In this document: positions 7,492 through 13,655 of the stretch, one piece after another | How the letters are laid out: the number at the start of each line of letters is the position of its first letter | Numbering within the stretch: the first letter of the stretch is position 1 | DNA from: WS-2 sp964650245 | GTDB taxonomy: Bacteria; Eisenbacteria; RBG-16-71-46 | DNA length: 13,655 bases | Direction of reading: 5' to 3' | Assembly: GCA_964650245.1 (NCBI GenBank) | Contig: CAZYQK010000089.1 | Location: 1-13,655, forward strand | Translations under genes and position numbers: made by a program | Notes under the pieces: generated by a model | The model's input: the letters and a program-made list of their open reading frames with translations, nothing else | The model's database searches: none | Told to the model about the DNA's origin: nothing

Positions 7492-8604
7492 TCAGCCGGC
7501 CGGGGCGAGCGCCGCCGCCACGTCCAGTGCCTGCTCCGTCTCCGGGTGGAAGAAGTGGAGCTTCGCGTATGCGAAGTGGAGCGTGCCCGCCTCCCCCACG
7601 CCCGGGGCGCGCTGCCCCGTGACGCGTGAAATAACAGGCCCGAGCGGCGTGCTCCAGTGCACCAGCACCTCGTTTCCGAGCGGCTCGGTCACTTCCACCC
7701 GCCCCGCCACCGCGCCACCCGGTTCCCCGGGGACGAGCGTCAGATCCTCGGGACGGACACCGACCGTCACGCTGCGGCCGTCGAGCGCCTCCAGGCGCCG
7801 CGCGAGCGGCTCAGGGAGCGCGATCGACACCCCGCCGCTCTCGAGGCGGCCGCCGCGCACGTGCACGCTCGCGGTGAAGAAGTTGATGGGCGGGCTGCCG
7901 ATGAATCCGGCCACGAACTGGTTGGCGGGACGCTGGTAGAGCGTGAACGGGTCGGCCACCTGCTGGAGCACGCCCTTCCGGAGCACCGCGATGCGGTCGC
8001 CGAGCGTCATGGCCTCCACCTGGTCGTGCGTCACGTAGATCATGGTCGCGCGCACGCGCTGGTGGAGGCGCTTGATCTCGGCGCGCATCTGACCGCGCAG
8101 CTTCGCGTCCAGGTTCGAGAGCGGCTCGTCGAACAGGAACACCTGGGGCTTGCGCACCATCGCGCGCCCCAGCGCCACGCGCTGGCGCTCGCCGCCGGAC
8201 AGCTCGCGCGGCCGGCGCGCGAGATAACCCTCGAGGCCGAGCAGCTGCGCCGCCTCTCGCACCATGCGGTCCACCTCGGGCGGCGCGATCTTCCGCCGCC
8301 GCAGCCCGAACGCCAGGTTGTCGTAGACCGACATGTGCGGGTAGAGCGCGTAGTTCTGGAACACCATCGCGATGTCGCGGTCGCGGGGCGCGACTTCGTT
8401 CACCACCCGCTCACCGATGCGGATCTCGCCCTCGCTCACGTCCTCGAGCCCGGCGATCATGCGCAGCACGGTGGACTTGCCGCAGCCCGAGGGCCCCACC
8501 AGCACGAGGAACTCGCCGTCGCCGACGTCCAGGCTGATGCCGTCCACCGCCCGCTGGCCGCGCGCGTAGGACTTGGTGACGGTGGTCAGTTGAACGCGGG
8601 GCAT
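7492..8604 (-). CDS. ugpC: ABC transporter ATP-binding protein, MalK/UgpC/MsmX type
   Basis: A 370-residue ATPase of the sugar-import (CUT1) class. Walker A is GPSGCGKST (37-45), the Q-loop glutamine is Q83 in VFQNYALYPH, the signature LSGGERQ is at 135-141, Walker B VFLFDE is at 155-160, and the H-loop is H193 in THDQ. Residues from about 240 to the end form the TOBE/OB regulatory domain usual for MalK-type proteins. All catalytic motifs are intact. Known: these ATPases power uptake of sugars or glycerol-3-phosphate and can be shared among several transporters (MsmX style). No permease or binding-protein gene is in the window, so this copy looks like a shared or orphan subunit. ATG 8604 has GGAG 10 bases upstream. 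It lies 48 bases behind the DedA gene on the same strand. Its stop is 8 bases from the stop of the convergent pump gene. The family is certain; the substrate, and so the symbol, is tentative. Confidence 0.93.
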   Translation of the reverse strand: MPRVQLTTVTKSYARGQRAVDGISLDVGDGEFLVLVGPSGCGKSTVLRMIAGLEDVSEGEIRIGERVVNEVAPRDRDIAMVFQNYALYPHMSVYDNLAFGLRRRKIAPPEVDRMVREAAQLLGLEGYLARRPRELSGGERQRVALGRAMVRKPQVFLFDEPLSNLDAKLRGQMRAEIKRLHQRVRATMIYVTHDQVEAMTLGDRIAVLRKGVLQQVADPFTLYQRPANQFVAGFIGSPPINFFTASVHVRGGRLESGGVSIALPEPLARRLEALDGRSVTVGVRPEDLTLVPGEPGGAVAGRVEVTEPLGNEVLVHWSTPLGPVISRVTGQRAPGVGEAGTLHFAYAKLHFFHPETEQALDVAAALAPAG

Positions 8605-8652
8605 TCGAAGCTCACTCCGGGACTCGAACGGGACGATGGCGCGCGCGGGACG

Positions 8653-9303
8653 TCAATGACCCACCGCCGCCTCGCGCTTCAGGCGCCGGCCGATCACATC
8701 CACGATGACGTAAAGCGCGAGCAACACCACCATGGCGGCGACGAACCACAGCAGCCTGGCGCGGATCAGGTGCCCGAGCGCGTCGGGATCATCGAGCAGC
8801 GCGGGCTGATCGGCAAGCACCCGCGCCCCGAACCACGCCAGAACCGTGGACCAGAGCGCGGATCCGGCCAGAGTGGTCACCGAGAACCGCGCGAACGGCA
8901 TGCGCGCGGCGCCGGCGGGCAGCGATACCAGATGACGCACGACCGGCAGCAGCCGCGCGAAGAAGATGCCGGCCGTCGAGTATCGGTTGATCCAGCGCTC
9001 GGCGAGCAGCCACTTTTTCTCGGGCACGAAGACATAGCGCCCGTAGCGGAGAATGAGCGGACGTCCCACGCCGCGCGCCACGCCATACGAGAGCGCAGAT
9101 CCCGCCCACGAGCCCAGCGTGGCGGCCAGCACCACGCCCCAGAAGTTCATCTCGCCGCGGGTCGCCCAGTAGGCCGCGGGCGGAATCACCAGCTCGCTCG
9201 GGAGCGGAAAGACCGTGGACTCGATCGCCATCAGCAGAAACACGCCGGCGTAGTGCCAGTCGCGGATCAAGTGGAACCACTGGGCGAAGAGATCGTGGAA
9301 CAC
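8653..9303 (-). CDS. DedA family (VTT-domain) membrane protein
   Basis: A 216-residue integral membrane protein. The frame extends to an ATG at 9402, but that version overlaps the preceding MBL gene and adds a basic, low-complexity N-terminus. GTG 9303 has GGAGG four bases upstream and gives the usual DedA start (FHDLFAQWFHL) and length. Family marks are the acidic segment ESTVFPLPSELVIPP (E28, E37), a Gly-rich GSWAGSALSYGVARGVG segment near 64-80, and FARLLPVVRHLVSLPAG with R117, P120 and R123. Two further hydrophobic helices follow, ending in a basic tail. Known: DedA proteins are thought to scramble or flip lipids such as undecaprenyl phosphate or phosphatidylethanolamine and to support envelope homeostasis, apparently using proton motive force. 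The gene starts 13 bases after the MBL stop, so the two are probably co-transcribed. Which lipid it handles cannot be read from the sequence. Confidence 0.88.
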   Translation of the reverse strand: MFHDLFAQWFHLIRDWHYAGVFLLMAIESTVFPLPSELVIPPAAYWATRGEMNFWGVVLAATLGSWAGSALSYGVARGVGRPLILRYGRYVFVPEKKWLLAERWINRYSTAGIFFARLLPVVRHLVSLPAGAARMPFARFSVTTLAGSALWSTVLAWFGARVLADQPALLDDPDALGHLIRARLLWFVAAMVVLLALYVIVDVIGRRLKREAAVGH

Positions 9304-9316
9304 GAAGCCTCCGGGT

Positions 9317-10213
9317 TCAGGCCGAAGACGACCGGCCGCGAGCGGCAGCCGGCGCCCCCTCGGCCGCGGGCACCTTCTCGCCCCACGCGAAGTCGTCCCC
9401 ATCGGGCACCGGGCGCGCGAGTGCCACCTCGGGGTCGTGCTCGAGGCAGATCCACGCGTTCTCGCGGCAGGCCCGCTCGAGCAGGCCGCGCTTCTCCTCC
9501 ATGGTTTCGAACGCCGCCACGTCGTAGCCCATCACGTAAGGGATGCGCACGTGCGCGGCGGTGGGAATGAGATCCGCCACGAAGTAGACCACGCCTTCCG
9601 GGCCGGAGACGCGCACCAGCTGCTGGCCGCGGGTGTGCCCATCTGCCGTGAAGAGCTCGACCCCCGGCCACGGGGAACGCGGCCCCTCCCAGAGCGTCAG
9701 CGCGCCTGCCTCCATCAGCGGCACGAAGTTCTCGGCCAGGTACGAAGCCCGCTCACGCGGATTGGGATGGAGCGCGTTCTCCCAGTTCCGGCGCTGGACG
9801 TAGTAGCGCGCGCGCGGCAGGCGCGGCACGAGCAGCTTGCCCTCACGGCGGGTCGAGCCCCCCGCGTGGTCGAAATGAAGGTGGGTGAGCAGCACGTCGG
9901 TCACGTCCTCGACCCCGAGGCTCAAGGCCGCGAGCGAGCGCTCGAGCGTGTGCTCCCGGAGCTCGACCCGGTAGATCTCCGCGAAGCGCGGCTCGAACTT
10001 GTCCCCCACCCCGTCGTCCACCAGTATGCGGCGTCCTTCTCCCTGCAGCAGCAGGCAGCGCATCGCGAGCCGGATGCGATTCTTCTCGTCGGGGGGATTC
10101 GTGCGGCTCCACAGCGGCTTCGGCACGGAGCCGAACATCGAGCCACCGTCGAGCCACAGATGGCCGGTCTCGAGGGTGTGCAGGCTCCAGCCGCCCAGCG
10201 CGAGATGAGGCAT
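9317..10213 (-). CDS. MBL-fold metallo-hydrolase
   Basis: A 298-residue metallo-beta-lactamase-fold enzyme without a signal peptide, so probably cytoplasmic. The metal ligands are complete: HLHFDH at 111-116 (H111, H113, D115, H116), H193 in DGHTRGQ, bridging D214 in VADLIP, and the late H259 in CLEHD. The arrangement suits a two-metal hydrolase of the general lactonase/phosphodiesterase/glyoxalase superfamily. The HxHFDHAGG motif and GHTRGQ resemble AHL-lactonase-like members, but this is not enough to name a substrate. The last 20 residues are Ala/Gly/Ser-rich and probably disordered. ATG 10213 has no Shine-Dalgarno, and a promoter-like pair upstream would start the transcript at about this base. 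Downstream, the DedA gene follows after 13 bases. The link between an MBL enzyme and DedA is positional only. Confidence 0.9.
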   Translation of the reverse strand: MPHLALGGWSLHTLETGHLWLDGGSMFGSVPKPLWSRTNPPDEKNRIRLAMRCLLLQGEGRRILVDDGVGDKFEPRFAEIYRVELREHTLERSLAALSLGVEDVTDVLLTHLHFDHAGGSTRREGKLLVPRLPRARYYVQRRNWENALHPNPRERASYLAENFVPLMEAGALTLWEGPRSPWPGVELFTADGHTRGQQLVRVSGPEGVVYFVADLIPTAAHVRIPYVMGYDVAAFETMEEKRGLLERACRENAWICLEHDPEVALARPVPDGDDFAWGEKVPAAEGAPAAARGRSSSA

Positions 10214-10219
10214 GGCGGC

Positions 10220-10248
10220 AGAATCACCGAAGGATGTTGGAGCGTCAA
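10220..10248 (-). promoter_or_regulatory. Candidate promoter for a leaderless MBL gene
   Basis: On the minus strand, TTGACG (10248-10243, five of six matches to the -35 consensus) is followed by a 17-base spacer and GATTCT (10225-10220), which keeps the key A and T of a -10 box. The predicted start point falls at or within a base or two of the A of the MBL start codon at 10213. This agrees with the absence of a ribosome site. The -10 match is weak. Confidence 0.35.
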
Positions 10249-10263
10249 CCGTGGAGCGGCGTC

Positions 10264-10294
10264 CGCCCTGCTCCTCTCCGAGACGGAGCGGGCG
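10264..10294 (-). terminator. Stem-loop after the DUF4114-like gene, possible terminator
   Basis: CGCCC-T-GCTCC (10264-10274) pairs with GGAGCGGGCG (10285-10294): ten GC-rich pairs with one bulged T and a 10-base loop. It lies about 30 bases past the stop of the DUF4114-like gene and before the MBL promoter. No T-run follows on the minus strand, so intrinsic termination is unproven; it may simply slow transcription or protect the 3' end. Confidence 0.3.
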
Positions 10295-10322
10295 AACGCC
10301 GGCGGCAGGGGTGGGAGGGGGG

Positions 10323-11081
10323 CTAGCGGTAGCGCGCCTTGAGCGCGCCGAAGGTGAGCGGAATGGTGGGCGTGGCGCCGAACGCCGTCACCTGAAACAG
10401 CAGGTCGTTGAAGTCGTTGTCGGTCGGAGAGCAGCAGGCTCCGGGATCGGCGCCGCTGTCGAGATCCTCGAAGCACACCAGCCAGGTGTTGGGCTGGGTG
10501 CAGCGGGAGATGTCGAATACCAACGCCTGAACGTCGCCACCGGCCGGCGCATGGATGGCGCCGCCGCCGCCAGGACCCTCGTCATTGTAGAACCGGTTCG
10601 TGAAGAACTTCTCGGGCTCGGGAGCGTTGATCGCCCCAAACTTGCCGTTCGGGTTCAAGTAGAAGCCGAACTTGGTCATGGGGTGGTCGAAGTAAATCAT
10701 GGCGGTCGCGCCCTCGACGGCCGGGCCCGCGAAGACGACGCCGTCATCGATGCCGTCGATCACCGGCATGTGGCCATTCTCCAGGTACCAGCCGAGGGTG
10801 TTGCGATTCGCGTTGCCGGCGACCTCCGTGATGAGGAGCGCCGAGAACTGGTTGTCCACCCAGAACCACGGATCGAGATCGCCAGCCTGGGTGCCGATGT
10901 AGTCGCGGGCGCAGTCGATCCGGCCCGCGCCGTACTTCACGTCGATGATGCTCTGCAGACGGTTGGACGGCCCGTCCCAGCTCTCTCCGAAAACCACGGG
11001 GACCACGGCGAGGGCGGGGGTCGTCAGGCAGGCCGTCGCGGCAACGGACAGCACGACGCACAGCTTCGCGCAATTCCTCAT
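10323..11081 (-). CDS. Secreted DUF4114-like protein of unknown function
   Basis: A 252-residue exported protein. The frame extends back to 11183, but ATG 11081 has GGAGAG seven bases upstream and opens a standard signal peptide (residues 1-25, basic start, hydrophobic core, cleavage after ALA). The mature protein is rich in aromatic and acidic residues. Residues 204-231 read FEDLDSG, then DNDFNDLLFQV, the acidic Asp/Asn pattern typical of the DUF4114 family and plausibly calcium-binding. Five cysteines are in the mature part (including a CC pair at 216-217), so disulfides are likely. A Gly run at 170-174 and the Gly/Pro stretch around it look like a loop. The C-terminus ends in a short basic tail, FGALKARYR, after a Thr/Pro linker; this may be a sorting or anchoring signal, which is speculation. 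Its GC content is visibly lower than that of lpdA beside it. It stands alone, with its own leader upstream. Confidence 0.65.
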   Translation of the reverse strand: MRNCAKLCVVLSVAATACLTTPALAVVPVVFGESWDGPSNRLQSIIDVKYGAGRIDCARDYIGTQAGDLDPWFWVDNQFSALLITEVAGNANRNTLGWYLENGHMPVIDGIDDGVVFAGPAVEGATAMIYFDHPMTKFGFYLNPNGKFGAINAPEPEKFFTNRFYNDEGPGGGGAIHAPAGGDVQALVFDISRCTQPNTWLVCFEDLDSGADPGACCSPTDNDFNDLLFQVTAFGATPTIPLTFGALKARYR

Positions 11082-11105
11082 GGGAACGCTCTCCGGTGAT
11101 GTAGC

Positions 11106-11150
11106 GCCCAGGTTGTCTGACTCGGAGGGGACCTCACGGGATTCGCGCCC
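11106..11150 (-). promoter_or_regulatory. Structured leader with cobalamin-riboswitch-like fragments
   Basis: The leader of the DUF4114-like gene reads, on the minus strand, GGGGCGCGAATCCCG, then GGTCCCC, then GAGTCAGACAACCTGGGC (11123-11106). These resemble, in order, the P3 core and the 3' B12-box of cobalamin riboswitches (B12-box form GAGTCAG..ACCTGCC). The box lies close upstream of the ribosome site GGAGAG (11094-11089). However, the middle of the aptamer, including the CCACTG core segment, is missing. A variant, a remnant and chance similarity are all possible. Confidence 0.2.
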
Positions 11151-11214
11151 CGCGGGTATCCATGCCTGGAAGGGAGGGAACAAAGGGCAGGCACGGAATT
11201 CCGAAAGCGAAAGA

Positions 11215-11244
11215 AGTCTAGCAGGGCGACTTCAGAACTAACAA
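11215..11244 (-). promoter_or_regulatory. Candidate promoter of the DUF4114-like gene
   Basis: On the minus strand, TTGTTA (11244-11239) and TAGACT (11220-11215), each four of six matches to the sigma-70 boxes, are separated by 18 bases in the most AT-rich part of the window. The start point would be near 11208, leaving a leader of about 127 bases. A nearby TTGACC (11261-11256) is another possible -35 but lacks a good -10 at proper spacing. Confidence 0.3.
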
Positions 11245-11272
11245 GAGGATAATGCGGTCAAGCCCTGTACGA

Positions 11273-11302
11273 TGGCCGGTTAGCCGTTCGTGTTACCGGC
11301 CA
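11273..11302 (-). terminator. Stem-loop downstream of lpdA, possible terminator
   Basis: A perfect 8-base inverted repeat, TGGCCGGT (11273-11280) and ACCGGCCA (11295-11302), surrounds a 14-base loop. It begins about 40 bases past the lpdA stop, between lpdA and the promoter region of the next gene. No T-run follows on the minus strand, so Rho-independent termination is not assured. Position and symmetry favour a 3'-end structure. Confidence 0.35.
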
Positions 11303-11343
11303 ATCCGCCGCCGGTGACGCCGCAGGGGGCTCCGACCCATGCC

Positions 11344-12741
11344 CTAAATATGAATCGGGCGTTTCGCAACGGCGAGCGCGGCCTCCTTGACCGCCTCGGG
11401 CAGGGTCGGATGGGCGTGAACGCTGCGCGCGACGTCCTCGGCGCTCGCGCCGAGCTCCATCGCCAGAGTCAGCTCCGCGATGAGATCGCTCGCCCGCGGG
11501 CCCAGGATATGGGCGCCGAGAATCCGGTCGGTTCTCGCGTCGGCCACGATCTTCACCTGCCCGTCGCGCTCGCCCATCGCCCGGGCGCGGCCGTTCGCGA
11601 GGAACGGGAACGTCCCGACTGCGATCTCGAGACCGCGCGAGCGCGCGTCCTCTTCGGAGAGCCCGACGCTCGCCAGCTCGGGCCAGGTGTAGACCACGTG
11701 GGGGATGCACTCGTATGCCACGTGCCCGGCCAGCCCCGCCATGCGCTCGACCGCCGCGACCCCCTCCTCTTCCGCCCTGTGCGCGAGCATCGGTCCCGGG
11801 ATCACGTCGCCGATGGCGAAGACGCCGGGGACGTTCGTCTGGTAGTGCTCGTCCACGAGGACGCGGCCGCGTTCGTCGCGCCGGATGCCGAGGGTCTCGA
11901 TGCCGAGGCCGTCGGTGTGGGGCCTGCGCCCGACCGCGACCAGCAACACGTCGCATTCCTCCTCGCGCGACTCGCCGCCGGCGCTCACCATGACCTTCAC
12001 GCGATCGCCTTCGACCCGCGCCGCCTTCGCCGAGCTGCCGAACCGGAACTTCATGCCCTGCCGCTCGAGGGAGCGCTGCAGGAGCCGGGCGCTCTGCTGG
12101 TCCATGCCCGCGACCGCGCGCTCCAGAAGTTCGTGCACCACCACCTCGCTGCCGAGCCGCATCCACACCGAGCCCAGCTCGAGGCCGATCGCGCCGGCCC
12201 CGATGACCATCAGTCGCTTCGGCACTTCGGGGAGCGCGAGCGCGTCGGTCGAGTGCACGATGCGCCGCCCGTCGAAGGCGATGCCGGGGAGCGCCCCCGG
12301 CTTGCTCCCGGTCGCGATCAGGATGCGGCGGGCCGCGAGCGTGCGGCGCTCGCCGCCGTGCGTGACCTCGACCGCTCCGGCCCGCGCGATGCGCCCGGTG
12401 CCGGTCACGCGCTCGACTCCGTTCTTCCTGAACAGGCCATCGATCCCGCGCGTCAGGTCGAGCACCACCGCGTCCTTGCGCTTCATCATGGTCCCGAGGT
12501 CGAGCTCGACGGTGGCCTTCACGCCGTGCGCGGCGAGGCCGTGCCGCGCGTGCGCGTAGTGCTCGCTCGAGTCGAGCAGCGCCTTGCTCGGGATGCAGCC
12601 CACGTTGAGGCAGGTGCCGCCCAGCGCCGGATACCTCTCGACGCAGGCGGTCCTCATCCCGAGCTGGGCGGCGCGAATCGCGGCCACGTAGCCGCCCGGA
12701 CCCGAGCCGATGACCACCAGGTCGAAGGTGGGGTCGGTCAC
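11344..12741 (-). CDS. lpdA: Dihydrolipoyl dehydrogenase (E3)
   Basis: A 465-residue flavoenzyme that reoxidises dihydrolipoamide on E2 with NAD+, the last step of the 2-oxo-acid dehydrogenase complexes. The FAD-binding Rossmann motif GSGPGG is at 12-17. The redox disulfide is C44-C49 in GGTCLNVGCIPSK. The NAD-binding Rossmann motif GAGAIG is at 181-186, and the second FAD contact is GDVIPGPMLAHRA (311-323). The dimer-interface catalytic motif HAHPTLPEA gives H444 and E449. All are intact and the length is normal. It begins with GTG 12741, 21 bases after the odhB stop, with GGATGG upstream as a modest ribosome site; an ATG within the gap is out of frame and stops at once. Placement directly after odhB indicates that it serves the 2-oxoglutarate complex, though one E3 often serves the pyruvate complex too. 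Confidence 0.97.
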   Translation of the reverse strand: MTDPTFDLVVIGSGPGGYVAAIRAAQLGMRTACVERYPALGGTCLNVGCIPSKALLDSSEHYAHARHGLAAHGVKATVELDLGTMMKRKDAVVLDLTRGIDGLFRKNGVERVTGTGRIARAGAVEVTHGGERRTLAARRILIATGSKPGALPGIAFDGRRIVHSTDALALPEVPKRLMVIGAGAIGLELGSVWMRLGSEVVVHELLERAVAGMDQQSARLLQRSLERQGMKFRFGSSAKAARVEGDRVKVMVSAGGESREEECDVLLVAVGRRPHTDGLGIETLGIRRDERGRVLVDEHYQTNVPGVFAIGDVIPGPMLAHRAEEEGVAAVERMAGLAGHVAYECIPHVVYTWPELASVGLSEEDARSRGLEIAVGTFPFLANGRARAMGERDGQVKIVADARTDRILGAHILGPRASDLIAELTLAMELGASAEDVARSVHAHPTLPEAVKEAALAVAKRPIHI

Positions 12742-12762
12742 GCGGCCATCCCGCGGATTCGG

Positions 12763-13655
12763 TCACACATCGAGCAGCATTCGCTTGGGATCCTCGAGCC
12801 GCTGCTTGATCCCCACCAGGAACGTCACCGCCTGCTCGCCGTCCACGATGCGGTGGTCGTAGGAGAGCGCCACGTACATCATGGGACGGATCACGACCTC
12901 GTCGTTCAACGCGATCGGGCGCTTCTCGATCTTGTGCATGCCCAGGATTCCGCTCTGCGGCGGGTTGAGGATCGGGGTCGAGAGCAACGAGCCGTAAACG
13001 CCGCCGTTCGAGACGGTGAACGTGCCGCCCGAGAGCTCCTCCACCGTGAGCGTCCCGGTGCGCCCGCGCTCGGCGAGCCGCGCGATCTCGCGCTCGATAC
13101 CGGCGAAGTCCAGCGTGTCGGCGGCGCGCACCACGGGCACCACCAGCCCGCGCTCGGTCTGGACCGCGATGCCCATGTGAACGTGGCGCCGATAGACCAT
13201 GTCGGCGCCGCGGATCTCGGCGTTCAGCTCCGGGATCTCCTCGAGCGCCAGCACCGCGGCGCGGGTGAAGAAGCTCATGAAGCCGAGCCGGACACCGTGA
13301 CGCTTCTCGAAGCTCTCCCGGTAGCGCGCGCGCAGCTCGAGCACGGCGCTCATGTCGATCTCGTTGAACGTGGTGAGCGTCGCGGTGGTCTGCTGGGAGC
13401 GGACCAGTCGCTCGGCGATGCGCGCGCGGATGCGGCTCATCGGCACCACGCGCTCGTCCTCTGCGGTCGCGGGTGATGCGGCGGAAGGCGCGCCCGAGGC
13501 AGCCGCGGGCGCCTCGCCCGCGCGCGCCGCGGCGCGCTCCATATGCTGCAGCACGTCTTCCTTGAGCAGCCGTCCGCTCCTGCCGCTCGCCGGGATCGCC
13601 GCCGCGTCGAGATGATGCTCCTCGACCAGCCGCCGCACCGCGGGGCTGAGTGGTG
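12763..13655 (-). CDS. odhB: 2-oxoglutarate dehydrogenase E2, dihydrolipoyl succinyltransferase (N-terminus cut off)
   Basis: The frame runs off the right edge, leaving about 297 codons; the N-terminal lipoyl domain and linker are outside the window. The visible part begins with the E3/E1-binding domain (LSPAVRRLVEEHHLDAAAI, then GRSGRLLKEDVLQH). An Ala/Pro/Ser-rich linker follows, and then the acyltransferase catalytic domain from VPMSRIRARIAERLV onward. The catalytic motif is DHRIVDG near the C-terminus. The stretch GVYGSLLSTPILNPPQSGILGMH and the ending RMLLDV are typical of the succinyltransferase rather than the acetyltransferase branch. The enzyme transfers the succinyl group from lipoamide to CoA in the TCA cycle. 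The GTG at 13638 codes for an internal valine and is not the start. lpdA follows after 21 bases; the E1 gene (odhA/sucA) is expected just outside the window. Confidence 0.93.
   Translation of the reverse strand, partial: PLSPAVRRLVEEHHLDAAAIPASGRSGRLLKEDVLQHMERAAARAGEAPAAASGAPSAASPATAEDERVVPMSRIRARIAERLVRSQQTTATLTTFNEIDMSAVLELRARYRESFEKRHGVRLGFMSFFTRAAVLALEEIPELNAEIRGADMVYRRHVHMGIAVQTERGLVVPVVRAADTLDFAGIEREIARLAERGRTGTLTVEELSGGTFTVSNGGVYGSLLSTPILNPPQSGILGMHKIEKRPIALNDEVVIRPMMYVALSYDHRIVDGEQAVTFLVGIKQRLEDPKRMLLDV

Noticed and set aside
8614..8636. tRNA T-arm look-alike (GTTCGAGTCCC on the minus strand) between the DedA and ABC genes
   Set aside because: The flanking bases do not pair into a T-stem and no acceptor, D or anticodon arms are present, so neither a tRNA nor an integrase attachment site is supported.
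8619..8651. Three GGGAC copies spaced 11 and 17 bases apart before the ABC gene
   Set aside because: The unit is only five bases and GC-rich; three copies in such DNA are not surprising, and no symmetry suggests an operator.
9304..9402. ATG start at 9402 for the DedA protein
   Set aside because: It overlaps the MBL gene by 86 bases and adds a basic, low-complexity leader, while GTG 9303 has a good GGAGG site and the usual family start.
7657..9570. 637-codon plus-strand open frame across the ABC ATPase and DedA genes
   Set aside because: It is low-complexity His/Arg/Glu-rich sequence opposite two well-conserved genes and looks like a GC-driven shadow.
11290..13476. 728-codon plus-strand open frame opposite lpdA and odhB
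   Set aside because: The opposite strand encodes two textbook enzymes with intact catalytic motifs; the plus-strand product has no recognisable fold.

Overview
The window is high-GC bacterial DNA (sampled lines run about 60-78% GC by eye), densely packed with genes. It has no tRNA, rRNA, CRISPR array or insertion sequence that I can see. The features that hint at a lineage are a secreted protein with a type IX-like/FlgD-like C-terminal domain, a second secreted DUF4114-like protein, and ordinary aerobic-type central metabolism. They suggest a high-GC member of the FCB superphylum, such as Candidatus Eisenbacteria or a relative. This is an inference from style, not a marker-based assignment.

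Layout, left to right. On the + strand, positions 1-1310 hold the tail of a DUF4198-type protein overlapping by 4 bases a HupE/UreJ-type membrane protein, a probable metal-uptake pair. Next (1354-3099) is a large exported protein with a fibronectin-III-like segment and a sorting-type C-terminal domain; its ribosome site and start codon lie inside a strong hairpin. Positions 3207-7483 encode a two-gene RND efflux unit, a lipoprotein adaptor and the inner-membrane pump, coupled by an ATGA overlap and with no outer-membrane channel gene beside them. Everything from 7492 to the end is on the - strand. Read in its own direction, the block starts at the right edge with odhB (E2 of 2-oxoglutarate dehydrogenase, cut by the window end) and lpdA (E3). 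A DUF4114-like secreted protein with its own long leader follows, then an MBL-fold hydrolase, a DedA-family membrane protein and an orphan MalK/UgpC-type ABC ATPase.

How they work together. OdhB and Lpd are the E2 and E3 subunits of one TCA-cycle complex. The adaptor and pump are two thirds of a tripartite efflux machine. DUF4198 and HupE probably act together on a divalent metal. The MBL, DedA and ABC ATPase genes are collinear with short gaps and may share a transcript, but no common pathway is obvious. The pump gene and the ATPase gene converge with only 8 bases between their stop codons.

No gene-free stretch exceeds 300 bases. The longest gap (11082-11343) holds a candidate promoter, a structured leader and a hairpin. 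I did not find a clear undescribed multi-gene system. The most unusual signals are regulatory: the start-codon hairpin at 1325-1356, a partial cobalamin-riboswitch-like leader near 11106-11150, and a leaderless-looking start for the MBL gene.
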